Assembly: GCF_003597395.2 (NCBI RefSeq)
Contig: NC_133769.1
Location: 42,266,810-42,330,809, forward strand
Direction of reading: 5' to 3'
DNA: 64,000 nt
DNA from: Chelonoidis abingdonii
Lineage: Eukaryota > Chordata > Testudines > Testudinidae
Of this stretch, positions 33,467 through 45,525 are shown piece by piece (position 1 is the first letter of the stretch; each line of letters begins with the position of its first letter). Under the pieces are notes generated by a model that saw only the letters and a list, made by a program, of their open reading frames with translations, was not told the origin of the DNA and did not search any database. A program made the position numbers and the translations under genes.

Positions 33467-34689
33467 TTACACCTGAATTTCACTGAAGCGACTCAATTGC
33501 CTTTAGTGGCATTATTCTTTAGTTTACAAGAACTTAAGTGAAAGGAGAATCCAGGCCTCTGCATTTCCCAATAAATCTCTATCCCAGCATCTGAAATGGG
33601 GTTCAGCAATGACACATACACGGTATCGCTGTGCATATGTGGGACATGGATGATTGGTTTTAACTTTGCTGTCTTGCCAGCAATCTCATATTTAGGTGGC
33701 AGTGGCAGGTTGAGGAAAATCATCTATCGATGTTGCCTAGAGAGAATCTGTAACTTAACTTACAGCATAGATAATCACGTGCTCAGTGTTTTCATGTATA
33801 ACACTTGCTATAAGTTCTTTAGTGTTTTTTACCTCAACAGCAGCTCTTTATCATTCACTCTTGTTTCTTAGTTGATGAGAGGGATTGAGGATCAATAAGC
33901 TCTTGGTTATCTCAGATTGTCAAGGGGGTGTGTATTTCTATGGGTCGTTATACTTGTAGTGCTCGTGGATGGCATTTGAAGATGTGTGCACAAGGATTGC
34001 AGATCTTGTTTCCTTTTTCCAAAATTGCCTGTAATGTTTCCAAAAGTCAGAGGCTGCCACGAATAATACAGGCACTTTTACTGGTGCGTGTAACACAGCT
34101 GCTTGCTTCCTTCTCTACTGTGCTGATGAGCACGCTATGTAATTTTCTTCAGACACAACGCTGCATGCTTACCTCACTTGGAAAGCCTGGTATTCAAATT
34201 GCAAGTTTCCTCTAACTAGGATCTGACAGCAATTATGGTAATCATTACTGTGATCACTTAGGGTGGTCACAAAACTGGGTGACAGGAATTTCAAAAGGAT
34301 TGAAAGACCAGCGATGATTAGGCCTCTAAATAACAGAACAGATTAGGTGTGAGATTATAATTTACCCTAGGTGCCCACACAGGGGAGCAAGGGGACGTCT
34401 CACACGTAGCTCAAATGGGAGAAGAGCCTCCATAGGTCTGGTGTTCCCCAGAAGTAGACAGGACGTGGGTGGGCCAGGATACGGAATCAGTAGAGCCTTG
34501 CCTTACCTCCCACCCCTGCCATCCAAAGCACTGGTCACATCAACTGAGCCAGTGTAGAAGGGAAAATAATCTGCACCAAGTGTAGGAGTAATACACTATA
34601 TCCAATTCCCTGGAGCAAGGGGTAATCTAGAGAACAGTTCACAACTCTGACTCACAGTCCGGATCCTTGTCTATTTCTGGGGCAGTGGA
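33467..34689. other. Repeat-poor stretch
   Basis: No gene. A 91-codon frame (33596-33871) starts near GGGGTTCAGCAATGACAC but has no domain I recognise. A run of GC-richer text at 34380-34680 is unclassified. Confidence 0.4.
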
Positions 34690-34860
34690 GCAACATGCCA
34701 TCCCTTACTTAATAGTTATAGCAAATCCAGCCTTAAGGGTATTAAGAAACAGTTTGAAATTGGAGTACATGCTGCTGGGACCTAAACTGTATCACACTCA
34801 TCAGGAAAGGGAGCTATGGATCATTGTAAATAGTTAACTGAATATTACCCTGCATCAGCT
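34690..34860 (+). mobile_element. CR1 ORF2 fragment
   Basis: Reads TACATGCTGCTGGGACC, AACTGTATCACACTC and GATCATTGTAAATAG, corresponding to the CR1 stretch just upstream of the 'HS/SLVRPHLEYCVQ' region. No 3' end is present, so it is an internal fragment. Confidence 0.55.
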
Positions 34861-35253
34861 AGGGATGGCTGGTAAGAATGAGATGCTCCAGCAGTAGAGA
34901 TGGTTGAATAATAATTGTTAAACTGTAAAATTATTTGAAAAACACTGAGACGTTCATGAAATAACTGGGCAGCAGTTGGACACATCATAGTGTGGCAGAA
35001 TATAGCAGGGGATGCTGCCTGTTGCCACTGGGGGTTCCTGATAGAGCTGGAACTGCCCCAGAATCCACAGTCTGTGGGGCAGGCGGAGCTTGGTATTTTG
35101 ACCATCAGAATAGCCAATTCTAGAACCGCCTTCTCAGAGACAGAGCAAGGCTTCTCAGCACCTGTCTCATGCTACCTGCACCCCTATGTAAGTGAGACAA
35201 TGGGGATGATTCTCATTTAGACTAAGCTCTCTTACTTTGCTCTGACAGTGGAA
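34861..35253. other. Unannotated stretch
   Basis: No gene. A 76-codon frame is chance. Confidence 0.4.
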
Positions 35254-35672
35254 GGGTATGTCTTCAATGCGCAGTTAAACCCAGCTCTTACCCACTACCT
35301 CCAAAATCCACTGGGAGGTGCTGTAAACTCAGACTATTTTATCTGGCTCCCATGCTCCAGTTTCACTTGGGCTGCAATATGCCCACTTTTGTTGGGAAGA
35401 TGCAGGCTAAATCATTCGAGTGCTGATAGTGCTCCAATAGCTTTCTCACAATTTCCCTTGAAGGACAGACAAGTTTTCCCATGACTGTCACAGTTGACTC
35501 CAATCCTTGAGTGTCTCAGCACCCAGAACTATGGGATATACATCCACACACACATGGTTGAATGCAGAAACAGTGAAGAGAGAGTAAGGTAGGTAGAGCT
35601 TTGCTGTGGGATGCTCGCACCAAGCCTAGGTTTACTGGTCATCCTAGTCAACTGTGCAGTGAAGACCTAGCC
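35254..35672. mobile_element. MITE with GGGTATGTCTTCA ends
   Basis: About 419 bp. Left end GGGTATGTCTTCAATGCGCA and right end TGTGCAGTGAAGACCTAGCC are inverted with few mismatches. The interior is GC-average with no frame. The end sequence differs from that of 31384 (GGGTATGTCTACAC), so it is a sister family. No clean target duplication. Confidence 0.65.
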
Positions 35673-35754
35673 TAAACGGCTCTAAAGTGGGTGTAACTTG
35701 CTTTTATACCCACTTTAAAGACTGCTTTATGGGGCTTACTGAAAATGAAAACAA

Positions 35755-36365
35755 GGCCCTCTCACTATTGAACTTCAAAAAGTTCAGAGAAAAGGAATAT
35801 GATGGTGAAAGGTTAGGCCAAGTTTATATATGAGGCGTGAGTAAAGAGATTTGGATCATTTAGTTTAGAGAGGGCAATAAAAGGTGACATGATAGAAATA
35901 GTCTGAAGCAATAAAGGGCTTAGTTAAGACTGATTACTTATTCCCCTTCATTCAGTCTCAGACTATACTAGTGGACATTCATTGATTTGTAGCAAATTTA
36001 GCACAGACAAATTGAGAAAAGATACTTCTTTACACACGAAATTAATGGGTGGAATTCACTTCCATGCGGTAATGGAATCAAATAGTTTAAAGGAAGCTGG
36101 ATGGATGTGTGAATTACAACAGCATAAGCAGTTAAACCGAGACCCTAGGTTAGTTCAGCATGATAATGGAGCACACCCATTCTGCTGTAGGCCTTAAAAT
36201 GACTACATGAAGGAGATGGGAAAGAATTTCTCCTGCAGATAAAATCAGTTGCTTAAGTTGAATCATGGCGTTTTCTGCCTTCTTCTCAAATCAAATACAG
36301 GGCACTACTGGAGGCAGGATATTTAGTTAGATGGACCTATGTGTCAAATATTTTATTAAATGATT
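35755..36365 (+). mobile_element. Old CR1-type LINE remnant
   Basis: Decayed plus-strand text: AAAGTTCAGAGAAAAGG, TTAGTTTAGAGAGGGCAAT, TGACATGATAGAAATAGTC, AGGAAGCTGGATGG, TGGGAAAGAATTTCTCC, and the tail-like ACTGGAGGCAGGATATTTAG plus TTAGATGGACCTATGTG. The 'gatgGACCTwTGGTCTGA' ending places it with the subgroup that also ends at 52645, but it is older. Confidence 0.65.
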
Positions 36366-36427
36366 ATGTATGAATATATACAATGTGTTCTTGTAATTTA
36401 ATAAATGTCCAGTATAGACTAGACTAA

Positions 36428-36524
36428 GGATCCAATACAGCAAAGCACGTATAGTTAATAGGACTACTCAAGTGCTTAAAATTAAGCACAGAACTGTTAT
36501 AAATGCTTTGCTGAGTAGGATGCC
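36428..36524. repeat. Small fold-back MITE
   Basis: Left GGATCCAATACAGCAAAGCA and right TGCTTTGCTGAGTAGGATGCC are inverted. The inner text GACTACTCAAGTGCTTAAAA/TTAAGCACAGAAC continues the pairing. Related copies elsewhere carry CCCATTGACTTCAATGGG at the centre; here it is lost. Confidence 0.6.
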
Positions 36525-38563
36525 AGTATTATTACGTTGGTATTTTATTTTTTGTTTCACTTCCAAAATGCAAGGCTGAAACTATTTTTGGTTTGGTTTC
36601 TAAAACCGTTGATATCATATTGCTAAAACTGACAGTTACATGATTTGTAATTGCAACTAAATATACAACAAATACCACTAAAATTGAGAACATTCCAGAA
36701 ATCAAAAAAAAATTGTCATCTCTGATGATGTAAGGAATTTATGTCAGGCTAGAATACTAAACAGCAGAGTGCAGGTTTTAAAAAGGACACATAATTTCAA
36801 ATTAATATTTCATATTTTAAATGGAAATTTTCTATATAGGTAGAAAGTAAAAGTGCCCTGTGTTAATATTTTCTGCCTTGAAATTTGATATCATCAAGAC
36901 AGATTTAATAAAGTAAATAGATAAAATGGCAGCTATCTAGCTCTATGTTTATGATAGCAATCATATAACTAACCCAGAAATGAGCTAGCTTTTATAGGAT
37001 TTATAAATAATATATAAAATCATAAATTTGGTCTAAACAAAGCAGTGGAATATCTACAGTAAACCTTTGAAAATAACTGTAGGAATCCTATTCACATTGT
37101 CTTGCTATTTTACAAGAAGTTTTCCCCAAACTGCAAATTCTTCAGGAAATACAATTTGTAGGCGTCATTAATAATTAAGGGTAGGATTTGTATTGTAAAG
37201 GAAGTACTTTTGCCAAGTAAGGTCCTACTCTTGTGTGATATTCAATAACTTTTCAACACCCTCAAGTCCCTTGGTGGATGAGAATGCCCAGGACCTCACA
37301 GGACAGAGCCCTGAGCAGCTGAAATTGAAGGTCTTTCTGTCATTACCATGAAACCTTGATTAGTTTGTGCAAATTCTTCTCTGGTTTCAACCATTGAAAT
37401 GTTATTAGCCCAGCTGCTGCTTACTTTACACTTTAGCAGTCTTCTTTTTCTATCAGTTAAGTAGATATTTCTGGACCAAAGACTCTGAGGCAGGGAAGTC
37501 CAATTTGTAACCAGTATTGGGCCTATGAGTATAGACCAAACCCAGACATTCAGACATATATTGTATGGTTGGGATTTTCCAAAGCAGCTATCAGACACCC
37601 AAGTCCCAGCAGGAGCCTTGCAAAGCATTTACAGTATGGCACATGTAGTTATATTTTTACTGAGAAAATTACTTTCTTCTCCAGCAATGTGTATGGAATA
37701 GTTTGTGTTTTCTTTGTGTTTGTTTCCTTATTTGTAGAAGAGGAGATTCTTAGAGAACTTTTCGTGTTAATTGAGACTGCTTAATTTTTGAAGCCCAAGT
37801 ATTTCTCTCTCTCATAAAAGATGCTTTACCTGTGGGTTCCCAGCTTCAAGACTTTGGTTGGGTTTTGCAAACTATAGTAAAATGGAAACAATATAAGTTA
37901 TGTTAGACAGAGGACCTGATAGTAGTAGTATTGAGATATGATCTATAGTGAAGGTTGTGAGTGACTATAGCTTTCCATACAAGAGTGATTTTTGACCCTG
38001 CCCAAAGGAAAGTAATCCTCCTGAAATTTCTCATATGCAGTCATGGGACATTGGAATATTTTAATCCAGGAATTTACTGTAATCAGTGAAGGAAATATAA
38101 AAGTAATTAAACCAGAAAAGTATTTCAGTTCCCTAACGTTAATGAGAATAGGGTGCAAACATATTGATGTGGACTATGTTCTGAAATGCAGATGAGACTT
38201 TAGCGCAGACTAGGGAGTGATGGCAATGGTGTTTAATATGCACGGAAGACATTTTCATGTTCCATAATACATTTTTTGTAAGGAATGGAAAAAACTGGAA
38301 ACTGAAGTGGGTATTTATTACACAAAGATTTTGGGATGGAATATGAAGCAACAGGAGTTTATTTCTAGCATGTTAAGGAGCTATTGCTTTGGGCTGTGTA
38401 AAACAATCAATGCACTTCGAAAGAACGCTGTCAAGGGTTGAAATGGACTGGCTCACAAAGAACAAACCAAAATAAAGAAGCCTACCAACACACCAAAACA
38501 ACTTGTAAGCATGAACTGATGATCACTGCATTGATGTCTACCTGAATATGCAGATTGACTGAA
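36525..38563. other. About 2 kb without recognised gene or repeat
   Basis: Very AT-rich with frames of at most 110 codons. No transposon ends found. A weak fold-back-like piece may lie at 37255-37330. Confidence 0.45.
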
Positions 38564-38571
38564 ACTATAGC

Positions 38572-39373
38572 TATGGTTGCCAGGTGTCCGGTTTAAACGG
38601 TCAACGGTGCTGCAGGTCTAAGGCAGGCTAGTCCCTACCTGTTCTGGCACCGCGCTGTGCCCAGAAGTGGCCAGAAAACATAGTCTGGCTCCTAGGTAGG
38701 GGGGCCATGGGGCTCTGCACACTGCCCCCATTCTGAGCACTGGCTCCACACTCTCATTGGCCAGGAACCATGGCCAATGGGAGCTGTTGGGGTGGTGTCC
38801 ATGGGTGAGAGCAGTGCACAGAGGCTCCTCATCCCCCACACCTAGGAGCTGGACCTGCTGCTGGCTGCTTCCAGGGCGCAGCACGGTGGCAGGACAGGCA
38901 GGGAGGCTGCCTTAGCCCCGCTGCGCCACTGACCAGGAGCTGCCTGAAGTAAGTGCCATGCCCCCCTCAAACCTGGAGCCCCCTCCTGCACCCCAAACCT
39001 CTCATCCCAGGCCCCACCCAAGAGCCTGCACTCCGAGGTAGAGTCCTCACCCCCTCTGCACCCCCACCCCGTGCCTCAACCCGTAGCCCCCTCCTGCACT
39101 TCCAATTCCTTGGCCTCACCCCCCCCAGCCTAGAGCCCCTTCCTGCACCCCAAACCCCTCATCCCCAGCCCCACCACAGAGCCTGCACCCCCAGTTAGAG
39201 CCCTCATCCCCTTTGACACCCAACCCCCTGCACCAGCCCAGTGAAAGTAAGTTAGGTTGGGGGAGCCACCAAGGAAGGGGGAATGTATGAGTGGGGATGG
39301 GGCCTCAGGGTGGGGTGGGGATGGGGCCTCAGGGAAGGGGCAGTGCTGGAGTGTTTGGTTTTATGCAACCCTA
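38572..39373. mobile_element. Non-autonomous hAT transposon with perfect 8-bp duplication
   Basis: An 802-bp element from TATGGTTGCCAGGTGTCCGG to GTTTTATGCAACCCTA. The ends are inverted (TAtGGTTGC / GCAACCCTA). It is flanked by identical ACTATAGC at 38564-38571 and 39374-39381, a perfect 8-bp duplication diagnostic of hAT. The interior is GC-rich with GGGAGCTGTTGGGG (left) and repeating CACCCCAAACC / CCCCTCCTGCAC units on the right. The frames inside (88 and 81 codons) are compositional. Confidence 0.9.
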
Positions 39374-40319
39374 ACTATAGCTCTGAGAAAGGTGTCAGCT
39401 GCTCTTATTCATCTTGATGAGGTGTGATCTCTGAATCCTGATGATAATGATGTAAATGTCAGCATCCTTACCTATTTCACTGCTGATCAAACACACACAC
39501 ACACACACACACACAAATAAACAATATAGGATGAAGAACTTCACAATCTACTATTTGTAGCATTTCATTTTGGAGTCCTGAGAGGGTGGAGTTTGGGAAA
39601 GTACCACCATTTATTTTGTTCCAATCTAATCCCCAAACAGTATTGATGTCTAAATTATACAAACGGTGAGAAATAAAAAACAAAAATATCTAGGTGTTTG
39701 TTTTACAGTAAGATAAATAACCAATGAGTCTAGCATGGTCCACCCAGTTTCACAAAAGTAAGGAGGAAGAATGGTAGTTCCAGAGAATACTAACTGATCC
39801 CAACAGGCTGTTTGAAATAGTAGAAACTATATATAATCCCCCCCTTCCAGGTCATTAATTAAAGTCAAAAAGGGGAAAGTATAAGACAATAGTTCTCAGA
39901 ATATGGTCTATACAGCAGTGGTCTATTCCAGGATGACTGCAGAATGCTCCTTTCACATATCAGTCTCCAAGTCATGATGCTTCCTGCAAATCCAAGGCTA
40001 ACTTAGGTTTTTCAGTCTTTCTTGTGATTATTTAACCCCCTTGCCAAATCAGGAACCTCTGTTCACCCTGCATGACTGATGAATGTCTGTTTTTGTCTAA
40101 TGTTCCAGTGTATGTTCAGCTATATTAACCCCTCCACTTTTGTTTTCATTACACACATTAGCGACAGGGATGAGGTAATGGTGAAGCATTTCATATGCTT
40201 TCTGTATGTATCACAGCACACAAAACTAATACAAGATTGAGATGAATGTACAGACCTCAGCAACACTAGATCACCCAAATGTGTCTCAATTAAGCAGGGT
40301 TACTGGGGAGTGACTGGCT
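39374..40319. other. Unannotated stretch
   Basis: Contains the AC microsatellite (listed) and AT-rich sequence. No gene. Confidence 0.45.
39491..39514. repeat. (AC)12 microsatellite
   Basis: Twelve perfect AC units, preceded by ATCAA and followed by AAATAA. Confidence 0.95.
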
Positions 40320-40993
40320 AAGCAGTTCTGCAAAAAAGGACCTGGGGATTACAGTGGACAAGAAGCTGGATATGAGTCAGCAGTGTGCCCTTGTTGACAA
40401 GAAGGCCAACGGCATATTGGGCTGCATTAGTAGGATTGTTGCCAGCAAATTGAGGGAAATATTATTCTCCTCTGTTCATCACTGGTGAGGCCACTTCTGG
40501 AGTATTGCATCCAGTGTTGCGCCCCCCACTAAAGAGGGATATGGACAAATTGGAGAGAGTCCAGCAGAGGGCAACAAAAATGGTTAGGGGGTTGTGGCAC
40601 ATGACTTATGAGGAGAGGCTGAGGGAACTGGGCTTGTTTAGTCTGCAGAAGAGAAGAGTGATGGGGGATTTCATAGCAGCCTTGAACTATCTGAAGGGGG
40701 GTTCCAAAGAGTATGGATCTAGGCAGTTCTCCATGGTGGCAGATGACAGAACAAAAAGCTATGGTCTGAAGTTGCAGTGGGGGAGGTCTGGATTGGATTT
40801 TCGGGAACACTGTTTCACTAGGAGGGTGGTGAAGCACTGGAATGGGTTACTTAGGGAGGTGGTGGAATCTCTGTCCTGAGAGATTTTTAAGGCCTGGCTT
40901 GACAAATCCCTGGCTGGTGTTGGTCCTGCTTTGAGCAGGGGATTAGACTAGATGACCTCCTGAGGTCTCTTCCAACCGTAATATTGTATGATT
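40320..40993 (+). mobile_element. CR1 LINE, best-preserved ORF2 C-terminus
   Basis: 5'-truncated plus-strand CR1. It starts near GCAGTTCTGCAAAAAAGG (the 'CFAEKDLGV' region) and ends ATATTGTATGATT. A 124-codon open stretch (40505-40879) reads [48 protein letters not shown] and [15 protein letters not shown], the C-terminal ORF2 block. Only the codon pair after VESLS is a stop (TGA). It is younger and cleaner than the copies at 1445 and 23860. It is truncated before the RT, so it cannot transpose. Confidence 0.92.
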
Positions 40994-43588
40994 AAAAAGC
41001 AGTCATTGCCAATAAGTATCATTGGGCTTAAATGTCTCTGCTTGAGAGACATCCTGAGTTAAGCAGATTTCCTAATAAAGTGCATCTTGATTAAAGAGTG
41101 TATCTAATACTAGACAGATGTTTATAACAGGTCACTGGGTTAATTACATATATTTCTATATTTTCACGGAGTTAAAACCTTGAAATTTGGTATAGATGGG
41201 ATATGTCTGCTTTACTGATACTATACTGGGATAGTTATGGCACAGTAACTACGCTCGCATAACCCATGGAAGAAGGTCTACACTGATGGAATAGGTTTTT
41301 CTGTCACTGTAGGAATATGATGTCATCAAATGACACTATTCAAGTTGACAGAAGCATTCTTCTGTCAGCCTAGCTGCATCTACACTAGTGGTTAGGTCAC
41401 TGTACAAACGATGCTCAGAACTGTAGTTCTTTTTTCATTCCAGATTTAAAATTTTCATCCATTTCAAGTGGATGCCATAATGTTTTATTGGTTTTAATCC
41501 ATTCAAGTATGTTTATATGGGAATTAGGGAGTATGAGATCTCCTGTTTGAAGATGGGAAGTTGACCAGAGGCCACCTGTTCTGATTACCAGATTCTAGTC
41601 AAGTAAATTGCTGAAAGACAAGTTAGCATGCTGGTACCATGTTTGTCCAAAGGGTGGAATGCTCTTACTTAGTGCTAAATATTGCTGCAGCATGTATATA
41701 TTAAACTCACTAAATAAGACAATTGTTTCATTCAGTTATTTAGGTTATAGCAAATAGCATGATAATAAAATCCCATGAAAGAGGCAGATTCATGAGCAAT
41801 AGTCTTGAAAAACTATGGGTGTGATAACCCTCCTATATTTTGCAATAATCAGTATATATCACAACTGTCTGTTTCTAGTAGCTATTTTCAACACTTTTTA
41901 GCCGTCTTCTCTCTATGACATGGGGTCAGTACTTTGGATAATCCTGGATGAGAAGAAAAGGAGAACAATGAATTATGGGAAAGATGAGATGGGAGTGCGA
42001 GAGAGGGCAGTAGTTACAATTTTATTCACCCCCCACCCGCGCCCCCCAACAGTGAGAGAGTCTGGGCTTTAAGCACCTCCCAGCTTGAGTCAGAGGTTTT
42101 TGTGTGTGGATTTTGTGAGAAGAGGGGGGGAGTGAGCTTAGCACTGAGGAGGAACAGTTAAGTAAGGAAATGAAGAGTTGAACTGAAGTGTGTGTGTGAG
42201 AGAGAAACAGGGATACAATAGATGAAGTAAAAAAGAAAAAAGGGAGAGGAAGAAAAGAACAAAAAAATAAAACATTGCACCCAGTCTGAGCCTTTGAACT
42301 AAGTCCAATTTATAATTTCTTTTCTTGTGGAAGTTGAGGGTGCTAAAAGGGATAGAATCCTCCTCACCTCATAACCTGCACCCACACAACTACCTTCTAC
42401 AGGGTATGGGGAGGAATAGAGGGCATGGCTGGCTGTTCTTTCCCTGTGTCGGTTTTGTTGGCGTGAGTGTCTGAAAGGATGGACCCACTGGCCATGCCCC
42501 TTTCTGCAACCCCAGAATGTCCACATTCCTTCCTACTCCACAACATGCTGTACAGATCTCCATCACGTACAAAAGAATGTAGCATCCACTGCATGAGATC
42601 TTAGCTGTCCCCCCCCTCCCCCTCACCCAACAGTCACACATTTTTTTCAAGCTTCCATGAGCATGCTAGGTCCCTCAGGATTTGTTACTAGAATAGCAAC
42701 AATATGAATAAATGTTTATTTTTAATAGGTTCAACTCTGTAGGCTTCTGAGAATTGCATAAAATTTATAATGACACAGAAATTTTCTAAAAGGCAATAAT
42801 GCCCAATAACCAATGACGAATTTAAGAGACAGATGGGAAGGTAAAGAGGGAAAGAAAATGCACTGTATGATATATATGATTTCAGTGCACAACAAGCTGC
42901 TGCCACATAATGAAGTTCTTAATTTTTACTATTTGAACATCTGCCACATAGCTGCTTTTACCTCCCAAGACTCGCAATTCTCATTTTCGGTAAGGATTTA
43001 TGGTCTTCCACAGTTATTTTCATATTTTCCCTTAAAAGAACCATGGAGCAATGGCAAAAATTCTGGCCTCTTGAGAATTCAAGTTGTGCTATTTTGTAGA
43101 ATGAAGAAGCAACATTAGCCTTGGCCAGCAGAACATTTTTGACTGCTTATCAACCAGGTATTTAATGAAAACAGTCTTTTCAGCATTTGCATGCACACGC
43201 ATCCACAGATTTCTCTTTTAAGAAACAATACCTTATAAATCAGAGCTGGCAAACTTTTTTAAAAAAAGGCTTCCATAACTTCATGTACAATTTTGTCTGC
43301 ACAACACTTGTGTGTGAATTTTCAGCATTCTCACCACATATATGACAGAGGGGTAGTATTTGCATGTACACAAATGGGAGACCAAGTCAAGGTTACTTGA
43401 AAATCCTTTTACAGGATCATGTCCATTTCTCTCCCACAGTAAGACTGCTTTGTTTAGTGTAATTTCCAGCAGCTCAAGACACGCTGCTTCTGCTAGTTCC
43501 CTCAGGAGATGATTCTACAATTTATTACCTCCCCGTGTTATGAAATCTTTCCTGACATCCAGTCTACATTTCTTTTAATGTTACCCCA
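40994..43588. other. About 2.6 kb, mostly unannotated
   Basis: No gene. At 41255-41410 the text TCTACACTGATGGAATAGG ... TGCATCTACACTAGTGG hints at a decayed TCTACAC-type MITE. The purine-rich AAGAAAAAAGGGAGAGG run (42232-42260) and C-rich CACCCGCGCCCCCC (42035-42050) are low-complexity. Three overlapping 65-86-codon frames at 42299-42650 are chance. Confidence 0.4.
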
Positions 43589-44287
43589 TGTAACAGTTTG
43601 GGCTTTTACCACCGCAGTGCCTCCTGCTGGTCGGCTGGGAATTAGTGCATCCTAGCCTTGGAGCGCCTCCTGCTGGCCAGTGTCTCTCCTGCTGTCGCTA
43701 CTTGTCTTTTCATTATCAATCTTCACCACTATACTTCAGGTCCCATGTCCCTCCCAGCCCGCAGTGCCCCTTCTCCTGGGTACTACCCCACAACAGTACC
43801 CCCACACTTAGGGTTCTCCCCTCCCCAGGGAACCCCAATCCCCTAATACCACCTCGCCTCAGTGACTCACTGCCAGTCTCCATCTAGCCCCTTCCCTCAG
43901 GGGCAAGCTGCAGTCTGAAGGGCCACTCATCATCGGCCAGAGGGTTGGACCTCTTACCTATTCCTTCACCGGCTGCCTCCCCACAGCCTCAGTACCTCCT
44001 CAGGCCTTGGAAGCAAAGCCTCAGGCAGGGAGTTTGTCAGGCAGGAGCTCCTCAGCTCCTCTTAGCACTACTCTGTCCAAAGTAACCCTTTCTCCTTCAG
44101 ACAGCCAGGTCCATCTCTTGCAAAAGCTGGAGAGAGACTGACTGCCTTCTGGCCCTGCAGCTCTTTTATAGGGCTCAGCCTGGGCCTGACTGGCTGCCTC
44201 CCAGCCTTTTTTGATTGGATCTCAGCCCTCTTCAAGGGCTGGCTTTTAACCCCTTCTAAATCAGAGCAGTGTGACTGCCCTGCTACA
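43589..44287 (-). mobile_element. Solo LTR of an endogenous retrovirus-like element
   Basis: On the minus strand a 699-bp unit runs TGTAGCAGGGCAG ... CTGTTACA, with canonical TG..CA ends. It carries a TATA box, CCTATAAAAG (complement of 44162-44171), placed so that U3 lies at the right and R/U5 at the left. GC-rich text and CTCCTGCTGG repeats fill the left half. No gag/pol sequence is seen within 1 kb either side, so a solo LTR is most likely. CCCCAT lies just outside both edges (43584-43589, 44298-44303), but not symmetrically, so no target duplication is claimed. The flanks look like CR1-type text on the minus strand, so the LTR may sit inside an older LINE. Confidence 0.6.
44162..44171 (-). 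promoter_or_regulatory. TATA box of the LTR
   Basis: CCTATAAAAG on the minus strand inside the 43589-44287 unit, followed by AGCTGCAGGG. Its place in the unit suits the U3/R boundary of an LTR. Activity today is unknown. Confidence 0.5.
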
Positions 44288-45394
44288 CTCGATTAATCCC
44301 CATTTGGGCCATCCTAAATAACATCTCTCTTCTTGCTATTTCTCCATTAACATACTAATAGACAGTTAGTCATATCCCGTCCAGTTCACCGCATCTGATT
44401 AGCAAAATTCCCCAAAGACTATAATGATAAATTCTTTGTAATTATACCGCACCCCAAATTCCTTGATGATGTTTGTAAAAACTTGGATTATTTTAAAGCA
44501 AATTCATTCAAAACATAAACTAAGAGTGTGGGGTTGGGTTATCAATTAAGTTTACCCTAGGTTTTGGGAGTTGGGTTTGATGCCCTACCAGATCTAGGGT
44601 TCAGGTTCAAGTTTCTTTTTGGATCAGATCCAGAATTCATAGGAAAGGTGGATTCAGATCCAAGGATTTAATTCTGAACTTTTCCAAAATTTGATGCGAC
44701 TATGATCCAATGTTCTTGTTTTAGCTCATCTCCAGTTAAACTCTTAAAAGTATATTCTGCAACTCTTGCTTATGTTCAATAGTATTTATTCACACAATTA
44801 CTTCCATTGAACTTCCACTGACTCAGCAGAATCCTAAGATCAGGCCCTAAATGAACAAAATGAACAGCTACTCCATGTGGCACCATTTCAAAAAGGGAAA
44901 AGGAAAAGTGAGGAAAACCAAAATAGGTGTGAAATGATTTCTGACAGATGCACTTGACTGGGTGAGAACATGAGCAAGCAAATTACCTAGCTTTTGGTCA
45001 AATCTGCCATAAATGTCATGCAAAAATTATTTTTCAAAAGTATACCAGTTACACAGTTAAGTGAGAATGTCCATGTGATATATAAAGCCATTGTAATGTA
45101 TGGACTAACTGCTCATTTGTTCACTTAGGGCCAAATCCAATTCCCACTAATTAGTTAAGATACACATATTTAGTTCTTTTATGGGGATACAATTCTCTCA
45201 CCATTGAATATGTTTTCAAATGAAAAGCATCCCTCATAGTGTACTCTGCACATTGTATTATTGTGTAGATACTTAGCTAAATTGAAACAGAAATGATGAA
45301 GTAGTCTGCCCACGTTCTTTATTTAAAAATCCCTCTACATAGGTTAGTGTGAAGATATTGTATATGTTGAACAAGAAGTTGATTGACACACAAA
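44288..45394. other. Unannotated stretch with a GATCC-rich repeat piece
   Basis: At 44530-44710: TCCACTAGGTTTTGGG-like text, CAGATCTAGGGTTCAGG, GGATCAGATCCAGAATTC and GGATTCAGATCCAAGG, which resembles pieces at 56880-57050 and 61460-61590. No gene. Confidence 0.35.
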
Positions 45395-45525
45395 GGTGAA
45401 ATTCTCCACTGTGCACAGACCCAGCACAAGCCCAATGTACCACTGAAGCCCTGTTTTGATGACTTAAAAGGGGCTTAATTGTACCTAGACTTTGGACTGA
45501 TCCTCTGCACAGGGAGAAATTTCAT
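45395..45525. repeat. Small fold-back MITE
   Basis: Left GGTGAAATTCTCCACTGTGCA and right TGCACAGGGAGAAATTTCATTCC are inverted over about 20 bp. The centre is decayed. Confidence 0.6.

Noticed and set aside
33596..33871. 91-codon frame with hydrophobic stretches
   Set aside because: No domain recognised, no splice context, and length within chance.
38618..39198. GC-rich block resembling a CpG island promoter
   Set aside because: It lies inside a hAT transposon with exact borders, so its composition is explained by the element.
39477..39683. 68-codon minus frame ending in a VCVCVC run
   Set aside because: Produced by the (AC)12 microsatellite.
40505..40879. 124-codon frame as a possible host gene
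   Set aside because: The text matches the CR1 ORF2 C-terminus and lies within a CR1 copy that ends at 40993.
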